DNA of 64,000 bases. Source: Trigonopsis variabilis (Eukaryota; Ascomycota; Trigonopsidomycetes; Trigonopsidales; Trigonopsidaceae). Below the pieces are notes generated by a model, which saw only the letters and a list, made by a program, of their open reading frames with translations, was not told where the DNA came from and ran no database searches. The stretch lies in contig PPXM03000003.1 of NCBI GenBank assembly GCA_003707065.3, positions 124,001 through 188,000 of the forward strand, given 5' to 3'. This document shows, in pieces, positions 1 to 11,962 of the stretch; the first letter of the stretch is position 1; every line of letters begins with the position of its first letter. A program made the translations under genes and the position numbers.

Positions 1-448
1 GTCTGGTCCCTGGGACAAGTTTGTAAAGCAATTGGCTATCAATACTGTCGGACCTGTGATTGCCATCCAAAAACTGCTACCATTGCTGGAGAAAAAGGAC
101 ACGCGAATGGTGGTTGTTATTTCTAGTGACTCAGGCTCGGCTGGATCATTCTGCTACAATGAGGACAACATGGCTTTCTACGGAGCATCCAAGGCCGCGT
201 TGAATCACACAATGAGACACTTAGCCCATGAGCTCGATGAGAAGGAAAGAAGCTTTACAGTACTGTGTGTTCATCCAGGTCTTGTTGACACAGACATGCT
301 TGCATCGATCCATATTCCGAACATGGCTGTAAGTCGTCTTATTTCCCCCGAAACTTCCGGCAAGGGTATTGTGGATCTCGTACTGGAACAACCACCCAAG
401 CCAAGCGGGACGTTCTGGAAATGGAATGGAGAAGAGTTCCCATGGTAG
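1..448 (+). CDS. Short-chain dehydrogenase/reductase, 3' part only
   Basis: This is the C-terminal part of an NAD(P)-dependent short-chain dehydrogenase; the start lies outside the window and the reading frame is already open at base 2. The core reads VVVISSDSGSAGS, which supplies the catalytic serine, followed by a YGASK motif (YxxxK) in the usual spacing. After it comes HPGLVDTDM, the stretch that follows the sixth beta strand in this family and helps bind the cofactor. The protein ends in WNGEEFPW, typical of small fungal cytosolic SDRs. The substrate cannot be told from these residues. The gene converges on RAD2 downstream, with a long spacer between. Confidence 0.85.
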   Translation, partial: SGPWDKFVKQLAINTVGPVIAIQKLLPLLEKKDTRMVVVISSDSGSAGSFCYNEDNMAFYGASKAALNHTMRHLAHELDEKERSFTVLCVHPGLVDTDMLASIHIPNMAVSRLISPETSGKGIVDLVLEQPPKPSGTFWKWNGEEFPW

Positions 449-1557
449 AGAAACGCCTGTTCTGCGTTCCGAACTGGTGATTAACCTTGCTACCATAGTA
501 AATCGCCATAATAAACCTATATACTAGACATGCTCTTCGTACTCGTGTTTTGAACAGACGTCTCATCACTGCCAAGAATAAGCACAGTAGGGCCAGAATC
601 TCTCCCGGATGATACAATCCTACCTCCGAGGTCGCACTGCTTGTCAAATTCAGCATCTAGAGGTTCACTGGTCATATGTATAAATTCCTTCATATGATTC
701 TTGCATTTTTCTATTAATTTTAGGAACAAAGGCTCGAGGACTACCCACACCGCTTTGTCAGTATTAGATTCAATAACTCTCCCTTTGACTGACAAGATTA
801 TAATCTGACCCAGTGAACAAGAAGTCTATCTGAACGGTAAATTGTATATAACTCAAGCAACTGATGACCTGTGAGACATAGGAAACACTTCCTCTCTACT
901 TTCCAAGGTCACTAGCGAATCTGATGGAATCGGGACTTCTGGTCGTCAAACATGGGGGAACAAAATTGCTAACAAAGGCACTAAGGGCTGTCATTATAGC
1001 TGAGCACGGACACACTCCAGGCTGAGATGCTAACACAGGATTCGTGCAAGCAAATTTATGGGTGAATCCCACTAACAAATGAGTGCTCTGAAAGAATTTA
1101 TCAAACGATATTTTGAAGGAATCACCTTTCTCATTTTGCCGCGGTAGAACCACCCCGCTACTTATTCTACATATGCGAAGCAAATTGAGACGATGCCTAA
1201 AAATCTAGTCCAAGGCAGACAAAATACTTCAGAAGATAAAGATTCGACCGAAAAATAGGAAAAAGGATATGCGTTCATAAGGAAGGGTGAGCGAGCAGTT
1301 ATATAATTCGACATGATCCTCTCCCGTAGAAAGGCGATCTTTGAAACGAATTAATCAATGTATTGCTCTGTAGGGGTATACTCTCAAGTCCTGCAAGGAT
1401 ATGACGGTGTGGACAAAAAAGGTCGATTCGGCCATTTTTGGAGATAGGAACTCGGACAAAGTCTGGGGATTCTTTCTACACCGAAAAGCCTTTGCCGATT
1501 GAGTAGTCAGTCCATAGACTAAATCTCCCAACATGTATAAGCCTGAAGAAATGTCAA
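449..1557. other. Gene-poor spacer between the SDR and RAD2
   Basis: I recognise no gene in these 1.1 kb. Two stop-free stretches on the minus strand (about 517-828 and 896-1207) code for about 100 residues each, but neither begins with a suitable ATG and neither resembles a family I know. They could be exons of a small unrecognised gene or chance. The two flanking genes converge here, so the spacer should hold both of their 3' ends. Confidence 0.4.
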
Positions 1558-4500
1558 CTATTTTTCATCTCCATTTTTCGAGCTCTCGCTGGAACTTGCA
1601 GCATTGTCATTCAATATCTCTGTTTCATTTTGCGCTCCTTTTCGTCGTTTGGCGTTACCGGCAATGCTTTCCATGGCCTTTCTCATGCGCTTACTTTTGG
1701 TGATCAGCGTTCTCCGGGCATCAAAGGTAGGTTTAGAACCCAAGGCAGACCCATAAAAAAAATCGGTCAAGTTACTTTGTGTTCCTTCGGCCTAACAGGT
1801 TAGCACTTTGCAAGCAAACAAACTCACTAGCTTTCTGTTCATATCCTTAATCACAGGCAGAAGAATCTCATCTGTCCTTGTCTTCGACCATCCTACTGTA
1901 CTAATCAGAAATCGTCTCAGAGCATCCAAATCTGGCATTCCCCATTGAAATCTCGTTTTATCACTATCGACCTGGGGATTCAAATATGCCTGACGCACAT
2001 GAGGATCGGGAAAGTCAGGGTCAAGAAATAGTGTCTCAATATGGGACTTCTTGAACTTGCGCTTGAATTCTGTCCCCACGTCTGATCCAGAATCTTGCTC
2101 TTGAACGTGATGCCACCAGTTTTTGAACTTTATCAAGGCATCATCACCAAATTCTGCCAAAAGCTCCATGGCGCTGACTGGCCCAATCCCATGAAGACCT
2201 TCAGTATAATCGCTTCCCAACAAATAAGCCAGATCGATAAGCCTATTTCGGTCAAGTCCCATTTCGCGTTCGATATCATTAGCAAGGTACAACTCAACAT
2301 ATTTGGCCTGTGAAAACATGTTTTTAAAGACTCGAGTTCCTCCAAACAAAAAAACATCAGAATCATCAGTAATAATTCCATCGACTAGCCCAAGATGCAC
2401 TAACTCAGCGCACTGAGCTTCCGCTTCCATCGGAGCTATGATGTAAGGGATTCCAAAGCATCTTAATAATTCTTGACATTCCTTGATCATCATCTGCGTG
2501 ACTTCATCAGCATCTCTTTTATCCTTTCTCTGTTGCTTTTTCAGGTCTTGGAATTCATCCAAGAGATGACTTTCTTTCACTTGCTCAATTGGTTTATTGG
2601 CTATCTCGGCCACGAACCGAGTATGTTCCTTCTCTTCATCTTCCAGATCACTTTTTATATCACCCTCTTCATCTGATAAGTCAAAGTCTTCCAAATTGTT
2701 GCTCTCCCGCTTAATATTATCTTCTTCCAAATCGCTCTCTTCCCACTCAATAGGGGGTGGTGAAAGAGCAGCCTCGTGAGTTGCAAACTCAAACTCAGAC
2801 CGTTTTATAGAGCTCTCGAGAGCGACTGAGGCCGTCTGGTCCATTAACGGTTGTTCCAATGCCGGTATCGTTTCAATTTCAACATCATCTTGCGCTTCTA
2901 CCCAGTGAGCAAGAGATGACTCCTCATTGACTTCATTTTGTTCTTGAGTCATGACCCTAGGCTGCTCATAGTTGTTGAACACAAGTCGAGGCTCTGAAGG
3001 AGCTATTTCGGTCTGAATATGATCCAAATCTATTAGTTCATCAACGTCAACAATGTCATTTTTATCTTCCTCGGAGAGACGGATAACGAACTCGGATTCC
3101 TTTATATCAACATCTTCGCTAGTAGTTCCCACCTTAGAGTGTACGTTATCGACTTGACGATCTACCGAAAACCAAGGTACGTCGACAGTAGCAGATTTAA
3201 CATGGCCTTTTGATTCCTCTCTAGACATATTATCCTTCGCAGTTTTTGTCTTGCGGCTAAGGACAGATCTCGATAGATTCAAAGGCTCTTTGAAATCTAC
3301 AATCATCTTCGAAGACCTTTCAGGAAGAGCATTGATGGGAGCTTCTGGAACGTCGTCGTCAAACATAAAAGGCATCGGGGCAGCAATACTGTGTTGGGTG
3401 CCTTCCTTTATAGAATGTGAGAAAGCGGAATCAATGTCCTGAGGGCATCTGGTAAGATTCTCTACTGGGACACCTTCTATGTTTTGCTTATTAGAGAGTT
3501 GTATCGCTGCAACTGCATCCTTTTTTGAATCCTCTAATGACCTAGATAAAGCAAGCTGCATATCTAAATCAGAGACTTCAGTATTTACAGAAGATACGAC
3601 TTCCTTATAAAAATGCTGTCGAGAATCACTATGGACATCCAAAGATGGTGGAAGATCGGTCCAAAGATTATTTTCTCCTTCAGCTTGTTCATCATCTAGA
3701 GGGATATCTTCCCAGTCTTCGTCCTCATTATCATTCAAAATTTTCAGATTTGGGCCGCCCATTTTTGTAGTACTAGTGATTGGCTGAGAAGGGGGGAGAA
3801 ACTGGGACTGCTGAGCGGATTCAAGGTCAATAATTTCGGGATCATCATCAAACGTAATAGCAGCGTGCTCTTGTTTATTGGATAAAGACAATACCCATCC
3901 GTTGTCTTTCTTTTCCAGAATATACTCTTTTCCTCGTTCTCCGGCGATACGCTTAGACACTCCAGTTTCCATACCATTAAATTGCATCCATTTTTCAGTC
4001 AATCTGTGGCGTTCGGCTACTCGATTGATTTGAAATTTCGAAAACTCTAATCGATCCCGGAATCGAGCATCGAGTTGTTCCTTGGTATATCCCATTCTGA
4101 GTCTCGAACCAAATCTTGCTGCACTAAGAATCTGATATTGTGTATCAATAGGTAGCGACTTGAACGTTGGAGAATTGAAATCAATTTTGGAGGCATCAAA
4201 CGGCCCGATCTCCATCTCAGATTTCACTTTTGCCGCATAATCAGCCAAATCTGCATCTGAAATCGCTCTAGGATCATATTTGCTTCCTGGACGTTTAGTC
4301 ACTAATGTCTCCAGCGATTCTTCCAGCTCAGGCAATTGGTATTCATCAGTCTTTCTAAATGCAGGTTTCTTCGGAGGACTTTCTTCCTCACCAAGCGCTG
4401 CCCTGTGCATCTGTATAGTCATCAGCTTCTGAGCTGTTTTGGTAGCATCTTGTTTTCTATCCTGCCGTCGCACTTTTCGTTGAGCTATCGTCTTCTTCTT

Positions 4501-4749
4501 GATTATCGGTGCTCCTCCGTCAAAAACAAACACTGGCCGTATTCCAAAAAATAACAGTTTACATATTCTTCTGAAAAATCCAACAATATGGGAAGATTTC
4601 AACGCCTCACCTTCTTTGTCTCGGACTGCCTTAAGAAATTGATAGATCCAAATCGAGGCATCGACTGCGAGACTTTTCCGAGCCATGGCTTCTAGTCTCA
4701 TAGGCCGAGCGGTAGGCTCAAGAATCTCCCAGAGCCCATGAACTCCCAT
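1558..4749 (-). CDS. RAD2: DNA repair endonuclease RAD2/XPG
   Basis: This is the structure-specific nuclease that cuts 3' of the lesion in nucleotide-excision repair (Rad2 in budding yeast, Rad13 in fission yeast, XPG in human). Two exons, 1828-4749 and 1558-1791, join across a 36-bp intron (1792-1827) to give 1051 residues, normal for the family. I start at MGVHGLWEIL because the nuclease N-region must begin there; 29 upstream in-frame residues are ignored. Aspartates equivalent to XPG D30 (VDASIW) and D77 (VFVFDGG) fall at exactly residues 30 and 77. The I-region spans about residues 757-850, with APMEAEAQCAEL, TDDSD and LLGSDYTEG. Between them lies a long acidic spacer. Exon 2 opens near QSNLTDFF, a PCNA-binding (PIP) box, then a basic tail that looks like a nuclear localisation signal. 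Confidence 0.97.
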
Positions 4750-5484
4750 GTCATTCTTTTTTTGAGTTTTGAGTTCGGTGGCTACTTCTGATTTCTCGTA
4801 GCAGGGTCCGTCGAACTCCCTCCCAATCGGTAACACTCATCGCAAGGTGAACAGCTAGCTTTATCGGCTTGGTCTTGTAGACTACTTCATTACAGATGTT
4901 GCACTTCATTTGGATGGGAAATGACATGAAAGTTAACATTTGCTATTCAACCAACAGAGAACCTGTACTCGCACTAACTATGTGATCTTTGGTAAAGGAT
5001 ACAAAATGTGAGAGCAGCGCGGTCGATACATGAGATCTTGCCCACTAAAAATGCTGCCTAAATGATCACTAGATCGACCATAAATGCCGGCCGAAGTCAA
5101 GAGTCATCTCCATTGCGAATAAATCGCGAAATGATACTATTGCTATCAGAGTCAAAAGACCAGAAAAGTCAACATCAGCTAATATCAAACAAAAGCCTCC
5201 CGTACGTGATATATATAAAGCATTATATAACATCATAAGCCACCTTCATGGGCCAGATCGCAAATTCGCTCTATATATTCGGAACAGTACTTGAACCTGC
5301 TGTAGTTCATTCTCTTTGATTGATAACACTATAAAGAGAAAAAAATTAAGAAATGGCAACTAACAAGGAGCAAATTTTAGGTCTAATGTAAAACAGTCGA
5401 CGGAAGCGTCAAAGCACTTCAGCGGTCCTTCCCACCTAGCAACGCGTGATCTTCTTTCTTGCCATACCTATTTGTGCTTCTTTG
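4750..5484. promoter_or_regulatory. Divergent promoter spacer, RAD2 / bL36m
   Basis: These 735 bases separate the divergently transcribed RAD2 and mitochondrial ribosomal protein genes. The stretch is AT-rich, with TATA-like runs near 5210-5235 and 5270-5280. I find no RNA gene or further coding region in it. Confidence 0.4.
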
Positions 5485-5754
5485 ATGACTCGACTACCTT
5501 TCACCCGATCCTTTAATTTTCTTGCAGGGTCTCTTCTGAACTTTCAATCATCTATCCGAAATTTGTCGTTCTATTCTCGTCCGCTTCTGGTACCTCAGCG
5601 AGTGACTTCTCCTTGCGACCATGATTCTTGCCGTGGATTTAAAGTCGGAACTTCGGTAAAGAAACGCTGCGCTGATTGTTATTTCGTTCGACGAAAGGGT
5701 AGACTATATGTTTATTGCAAGACTCATCCCCGTCACAAACAGCGCCAAGGTTAA
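5485..5754 (+). CDS. RTC6: Mitochondrial ribosomal protein bL36m
   Basis: This encodes the mitochondrial large-subunit protein bL36, a tiny zinc-ribbon protein that sits near the peptidyl-transferase centre. The last 38 or so residues are diagnostic: [19 protein letters not shown], then [17 protein letters not shown], with the Cys-x2-Cys, later Cys and His ligands of the bacterial L36 zinc site. Before it lies about 50 residues rich in Arg, Ser and Phe without acidic residues, fitting a matrix-targeting presequence. I choose the ATG at 5485, giving 89 residues; the frame stays open a little upstream but only from a GTG. A TTTCTTGCAG string near 5518 looks like a splice acceptor, so a spliced 5' leader is possible. 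Confidence 0.9.
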   Translation: MTRLPFTRSFNFLAGSLLNFQSSIRNLSFYSRPLLVPQRVTSPCDHDSCRGFKVGTSVKKRCADCYFVRRKGRLYVYCKTHPRHKQRQG

Positions 5755-5868
5755 CCTTGAAAAGCCTTTGACGATTAGATTATTGGAATACGACAGCCTC
5801 TTGTATATACGTATATATATATATATTACATAACCTCGCGGTTTCCTTTATCCTGTTTTACATTTAAT
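5755..5868. repeat. Short convergent spacer with TA repeat
   Basis: The 114 bases between the stop codons of bL36m and MED14 hold a simple TA run at about 5810-5827. It probably carries the overlapping polyadenylation regions of both genes. Confidence 0.5.
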
Positions 5869-8648
5869 TTATATTTTTGTCTCGACAAGCTCCATCACTT
5901 GTTTCAGCGTTTCTAGATCACACGCAAGAGCATTTTCGCCCAAGAATGTCACCCCCTGAATGTCCAACTTCGGTTCGAATATAAGATCAATTTGCTCACC
6001 AGCATTTGCTGGACTTAACCTGATTAGATATTTGATATGCTCGTTTTGCCACTTCAGGCAAACATCAAGATGAAGACTCTTTGATCGGAAATAAATTCGG
6101 TATCTACTCATATTTCGTGGGAATAAGTAAACACCTGGCTTATTATAAACAGGCTCAAGAACAGTAAGGATCATTGAAGCAGTATGAATAACTTTCATAA
6201 CCTCGTCTTCATTAAACAAACCCCGGTCCCTATCAGATTTTATTACACCGAGTCTTTCCTGAACCAGCGGTTCCACCACCTTCAACGGACTGCTTTCGCT
6301 GAATGACATAGACTTAAACAGTGTCGCGGTATCTAGAGTTTTACCATCGCTACTGATTTTCTCAAGTGCCAATGGTGATATTTCTGACTTAGTATCATTA
6401 TAGTCTAACAGATAAGCAGCGGAAGAGATCCGTGACTGTCCATCGACCTGCTCAGCCAGATGGAGAACCTTGACAACCGTGCTCATATGAACAATTTCTC
6501 GAATAGTAGCCAACAATTCTGCAATGCAGTCTTGTCCGATAGTCCTCTGCCGTTCTAAAGTGAAAATGGAGCCCGAAATATTGAGATTAAGAGCAGTTTT
6601 GAATAAGGCTCGTGTCTTCTCTGCACAGGGCATTTTCATACGCCCAATCATCAAGACGTTGGTAGAGAGGTTATTATTTAGTCTAAAATAAACTCTCAGC
6701 CCTGAATACAGCCATTGAGTTGTTTGTAGAGGTCTTGTATCCAATAACAGTCCGAACGAGCAACCTTTCTTTGAAAGAGTTCTGAATGGAATATTCTCTG
6801 CTTTCAAAGCCTGCTGAGCCATATGCTTGCATATTGACAGCGAGACGCTCACTTTGAGAGTCTCGAAATAAGAATAGCCAATTACAGAAGCTCCAGACGG
6901 TGATTTCATAGGGAAAGAGGAAATGATAGACCAACTTGAATCAGTGTATTTTAAATTTAATTGATAAAATGATAGTTTACCGCTATCATGGATAGTCACT
7001 AGAAGAAACCAGTTCTTGCGCCATCGATGTAGCCGCAAGGCAACATGCAGCCGCACGTTACTACCTAGTAGGGTTAGAGCTTGTCTATTAAGAAACCGAT
7101 ACCTAAATATTGCTTAATGTCCTCAGATCTAATAGATAAGAAGCTATTAGACCATCCACAGCCACGTGATCTTGCAACAACGTTCTCTTGGAGACGAATA
7201 AGTTGGAGCTTTCTTAAAAGCATGACAATTTTTGATATATCGGTCGTGTTATTGAGAGCAGATTCAGATTTCGTGATCAGTGCTCCTTTATCAGCAAAAA
7301 AGAATCGCCCAGAGTATTTATCCACCGATAGCCTTGCAGTATTGTTGTCGCCGGCGTAAACACTGGACTCTCTTGAATCATCAAGACTTTCTCGTGAAAG
7401 AGACGGGATCAAAATAAAATCATCCTGAATAGAACATCCATTAGAAAAGGCTTGTGCGATCTTGCCCATCAACCATTTCCTATGAATATCAATGGCTTTA
7501 TTGAGGATATCTTTGATAGACAGACAAGCAAAATCAGGTTCAAACAAATCATCAACTATTTCTCCTTCGCGAATCCATCTCAGACCCAAACGGTCGGTCT
7601 TAGAAGATAGAGAAATCTGGAGGACATTTTTTCCACATAACCTTGAAGGTGATAAAATACCCCGCTCTCGTTTTACTACCCAATAATGGATAGATAAAAG
7701 TCGACGTTCAGCTTGAAATGTGACAGAGATTCTATTACCCAAAGGCTCAGATAGCTTCACTAATGACAACGCTTGTTGATAGAGAATAGTCAATTTCATA
7801 GCTTGGGTATAAGATAAGAGAACTTTATGAAGAGAATCGAGGCCAGTGGACTGTAATTCTTCGTTACAGACATTGATTACAGTCCGTTTGACATTCGGTG
7901 ATAGAGACAATTCGGGTTCAAAGCTGAACTTGAAATCAACCAAAAACATTGGAGCATCAGCCCGATCATCAGCAAGAGATACGAAGGCTTCATATTCGCC
8001 GGGGACCAAAAAAAAAGCTCGGCCATCTTTGATCTTATATTTCCTATAGGAGGGGTTTAATTTAGGATTTAAGCCTAATCTTAATGCTAAAAGAGTATTA
8101 AGCTCCTTTAAAGTTGCAAGTATCTGCACAGCAGAAAGTGGTTTTGTTGAAAGAAGGTACCGGTCAAAGAAGTTCTTGCCAAGATGCTGACTAAAATCAA
8201 CATCACCTGTTTGCAAAACATGTAGAGCCGTTATGATGTCTGGATTATGGAGCCTGGCTGCGGCCAGAGATTGTTTTACATTTTGCAAAGCCAAGACCAC
8301 GTTAGTGAAGCAGTTTCGTTGACCGTTTAGCCATGCGACCACATCGATACATCTAGCAATTTGATAAACATTCCTAGACCATTGACATAGTACAAAAGCT
8401 TTAATGAATTCCTTTCGAGTGCGCACAAGATAGTTAAGTATCTCCCTTTTCCGAGCAACATCAGGCAAACTGGGTAATGTCTCAAGTATAGCAGCCAACT
8501 CAGAATAAGACTTTGTCAATAAGGCGGAGATAACCGCTGACAATGGGATCTGATTCTCGGTGATATGAGGAATAGGAGGAGGGGCTTTTTTCCCTGCATT
8601 TAAAGCACCATTAGAAGTAGCTAGAGAGGTCTCTTCAAATTGAGTCAT
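5869..8648 (-). CDS. MED14: Mediator complex subunit 14 (RGR1)
   Basis: MED14 is the scaffold that joins the head, middle and tail of Mediator, the RNA polymerase II co-activator. Exon 1 (7103-8648) starts at MTQFEETSLA and carries the conserved N-terminal MED14 domain from about residue 25: IPLSAVISALLTKSYSELAA, LPDVARKREILNYLV and KAFVLCQWSRN. It continues through ARCIDVVAWLNGQ, all hallmarks of the family. A 38-bp intron (7065-7102, branch CTAAC) joins it in phase 1 to exon 2 (5869-7064), giving 913 residues, between the fission yeast and budding yeast proteins in length. The C-terminal half diverges quickly, as usual. A further in-frame ATG lies 23 codons upstream but the spacing of the domain favours 8648. 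Confidence 0.93.
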
Positions 8649-9533
8649 GTTAAGGGGGTTTTCCCCACTATCAGTTAGGATGTCTTCAAATACTAACAAA
8701 TAGTTGAGTCGTTTCAAAAAGGAAAAATAAGGAAAGAAAGTTAGAAATAGTAATAACGAGGCAATTAATATTTCGAATATTATGTTTGCAAATAAAATTA
8801 TTCTAAAACCATTTAAAATATCAAGATAAGCCTGTTAGAAATGTAATAAAAATATGAATGATGAGCTCATACAATAATAGCTTTCACGAACTAATCTGAA
8901 TGAATCACTTACCAAGAGATCTCACAGAAAAAACAATCAGTTGACGCAGTTATCCACTAATGAGTAAATTAAAGCCAGTGTATATAAGGCAGATCACCTT
9001 AATCGAGATGGCGGAATAGTGAGGATTGAATGAGTGAGTATATCCTTTAATTGTAACGAGTATTCGTTGCTAAGCAATGAGGCAATATCTTCGAAGCTAC
9101 AGTCCAGAGATTAGAAGCTGGTGCCTAATCTTGATGAACATTTATAGGAAAAGCAGGAAGATCTAGTAAATTAGCACGCGTATTCATACGTAAAAGAGTT
9201 ACTCGTGAATGTGAAAAGATTCAATCAGTTTTAGTATCTCTCGATGGGGATTACAGGATTAATGTTACCAAGGCTCACCTCACCATACGCACAGGAGAGT
9301 GACCGCTTCTCCTTAGTGCTTGTCACCGTTTCTCGCCTTCCTCATTTCCTTGATTTGGTGTCAACCTGGCTCTTGTCTTTTGAACATACACATTTAAGCG
9401 ATTATCAAAAGGTATCTATTTATTCATATAATCCTATGAAAATCAAACAGCAAAAGATTTAAGTTAACGTCAGTTTGCAAACTTGAGATCCGAATTATCC
9501 AGATCGATTGGAAATTGAATATATTTTGCTTTC
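8649..9533. promoter_or_regulatory. Divergent promoter spacer, MED14 / PTA1
   Basis: About 0.9 kb of AT-rich sequence lies between two divergent starts. A 70-codon open frame at 9244-9462 has no recognisable family and biased composition, so I do not call it a gene. No RNA gene is visible. Confidence 0.4.
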
Positions 9534-11905
9534 ATGACGGATTCATCTATTCAAGAGCAGATCGATCAATTGAATAAGGCCAAAGCTTTAGTAGAAGCAG
9601 ATCCTTCGTTTTATTCCCAAGTCATCCAAGGAATACTCCCTATAGCCAGTAAAAATCAATTGAAATTGCGAACCTGGTGCGCACAATTCTTATCTGATGC
9701 CTTCAGGTCATCTAATATTTCGCAAAGTGAAAAGCAGCGGCTGTCGACCTTATGCTTGGATGCTTTGAATCAAATGTTGAGTGAATCCGACGAAAGCGTC
9801 ATCAAACCTACAATAGAATGTTGCTCTTTCATCTATCCTCTAGTGTTTAGGTATATGTACGAATGATCTGCAGAGAATTTCTAACAATTTAGCTGTGACA
9901 ATAAAACGGATAGAGCCTCCTGGGAGAAAATATCCGCTATAAAGGGTAAGATTCACAATTTTTGGGATTCAGCCTCTGTTGCTATCAAGCTGGCTTGTAT
10001 TAAGTTTGCCCAAAAAGTGATCATGGTCCAAACCCCAGGTGCTAAAGATCCAAGAGTGAGTCCTATTTCCTCGATGAACTGCTAATTTTCAGCTTAATAA
10101 TCCCTCTGACGTGTCATTAACGAGCTTGCCAATCAATCACCCCATTATACCCTTGGATGTTTTAGAAGCGGAAGCTCAAGGTTATTTGGATCGCCTGCTG
10201 GCCACGTTTTACGACCAACCTCTGTAAGTTCTAATACCCTGAAGTTTCCCTCTTACTCTTTTTTTAGTTTTTCACCCACAGTGACTGCAACTATTAATGC
10301 TCTTGCGGTCCTGGTTAAATCTCGATCTACTACTGTCTCGAAAATCCTGGGCGTTTTGACTTCTTTTCAGCCTTCTTCGATGTCTATCAAGGCAGACAGT
10401 TCTGAGAGCGAAAAATTACAATTAGCTTTTATTGAAAAATCAATCCGAGTCGTGTTTACATATCTTCTCCGGCGAAACGATGGCGGTGTATTCGCTCCAA
10501 AACTTCAACAATACCTTCAAATAGCCCATAAGAATAGAGAAACTAGAAAGAGAACATTAGAGAGTTCAGGTGAATTTGTCAATAAACGTCAAAAACAAGC
10601 GACTTCATTGGTTGATCATTTTGATCTCTTGGGCCCATCTGACTCTCGCCGCGACTTCAATGTGAAATCGATTCCTGAGAATATTGCAATTAATATTGCG
10701 TTGGAATCCATAAAAAGACTAGATTTGAATACCTTAAATAAAGCAATACATAATGTACGAGACGCTCTTCAAGGCACGCAGCCAAATGTTGCTGCTCTTG
10801 ACTCCGCCACAACCGCGGACTCGCTAGAAGAAGATGATGATTATGATCCCTTAGCTGATTTTCCACTTGGGTTGAAACGAAAACCAACTACAGATATGGG
10901 AGTTGTTGAAGAGGACGATGACGATGACTACGACCCGTCAAAGGATTTTTCGATGGTAAAAGAGCCTGAATCAAGTCCTTCACAAAATGCTAATGGGAAT
11001 TTAGGTGACTCAAATCGCGTGATTTCGACTGTAACTGCGAGTTATGTAACATCCCAATGGACTCGTGCTCAAAAGATTAACTATTTCCAACAAGCCTTAG
11101 ATCGAATTATGAACTCTGGCAGAGTTATTAATGATTCGGGAATAAAAGATGCTTTAGTGCAATCCTTGTCTAGTTTGGGTCTTGATAAGTTTTCAGCTAT
11201 TGAATGGGATGATCAAACTTGGGTTATTCTTTTCAGTCGGCTGAGGTCGAGAGCATTACTTTATCATCCTGGTGAAGTAAATGATGCTAATAGGAGCGGG
11301 AGCCTGGCTATAGAATTTGCGAACCTTATCAAAAATCGACTGATGGACTATATCTTGACTAGTTTTAGAGATAGAATGCAGATTGCTCTGACCTGGTTGA
11401 ATGAAGAATGGTACGCCGAAGCAATGCGAGAAGCGGAACGAAGAGAAGTAAGTGTTGCTGAATTAGATAAAATAGACACAAGAGAATATTTTTCCTGCGT
11501 GAATAAACTCTTGGACTCTCTGATTCCATACCTGGACACCCAAGATTGGAGGATACTTTTGCGAGTCCTATCGGATCTTCCTCAGTTATCCACTGAGATG
11601 ATTGATAAGTTCCGCCCAGTTTTCATGGATCCCGATCGAATTCAACTGGGACTGCGTGCCATCAAATTTCTGGTCATGTTTCGGCCGCCTGTAAAAGAAG
11701 CGTGTCTGGATTTTTTGCAGGAATTATACACTGAACGTAAGTGGAAGAAATTGTTTTTCTGTTACTAACTACAGACCAAGACCTTCGCGCATCAACTGGA
11801 GAAATTTTAAAGAAATTTCGAGCATTGCCTGATGTTAGTACCGAGGCCAAAGACGGAGAACCGGTCATTTCCCAAAGTGAAGCGGTTGTTACAGTGGGAG
11901 AGTGA
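9534..11905 (+). CDS. PTA1: mRNA cleavage/polyadenylation factor PTA1 (symplekin)
   Basis: Pta1/symplekin is the scaffold of the cleavage and polyadenylation factor that makes mRNA 3' ends. Five exons (9534-9850, 9893-10055, 10093-10223, 10268-11736, 11775-11905) join with consistent phases across introns of 42, 37, 44 and 38 bp, to give 736 residues. The N-terminal HEAT-repeat domain of the symplekin/Pta1 family runs over about residues 1-230: LNKAKALVEADPSFYSQV, then LKLRTWCAQFLSDAF, then VAIKLACIKFAQKVI. The middle has two similar acidic motifs, DDDYDPLADF and DDDYDPSKDF, separated by a basic linker, as in other fungal Pta1. A helical C-terminal region follows. The TFS1-like gene starts just downstream on the same strand. 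Confidence 0.93.
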
Positions 11906-11962
11906 CGAAAAAGCGCGAGTGACGACTGTGTGTATTATAGATAACAACACCTGCAAATAAGA

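Noticed and set aside
5517-5527. Splice acceptor inside the bL36m presequence
   Set aside because: A TTTCTTGCAG string is present, but the unspliced frame from ATG 5485 already gives a complete, well-formed protein with a presequence.
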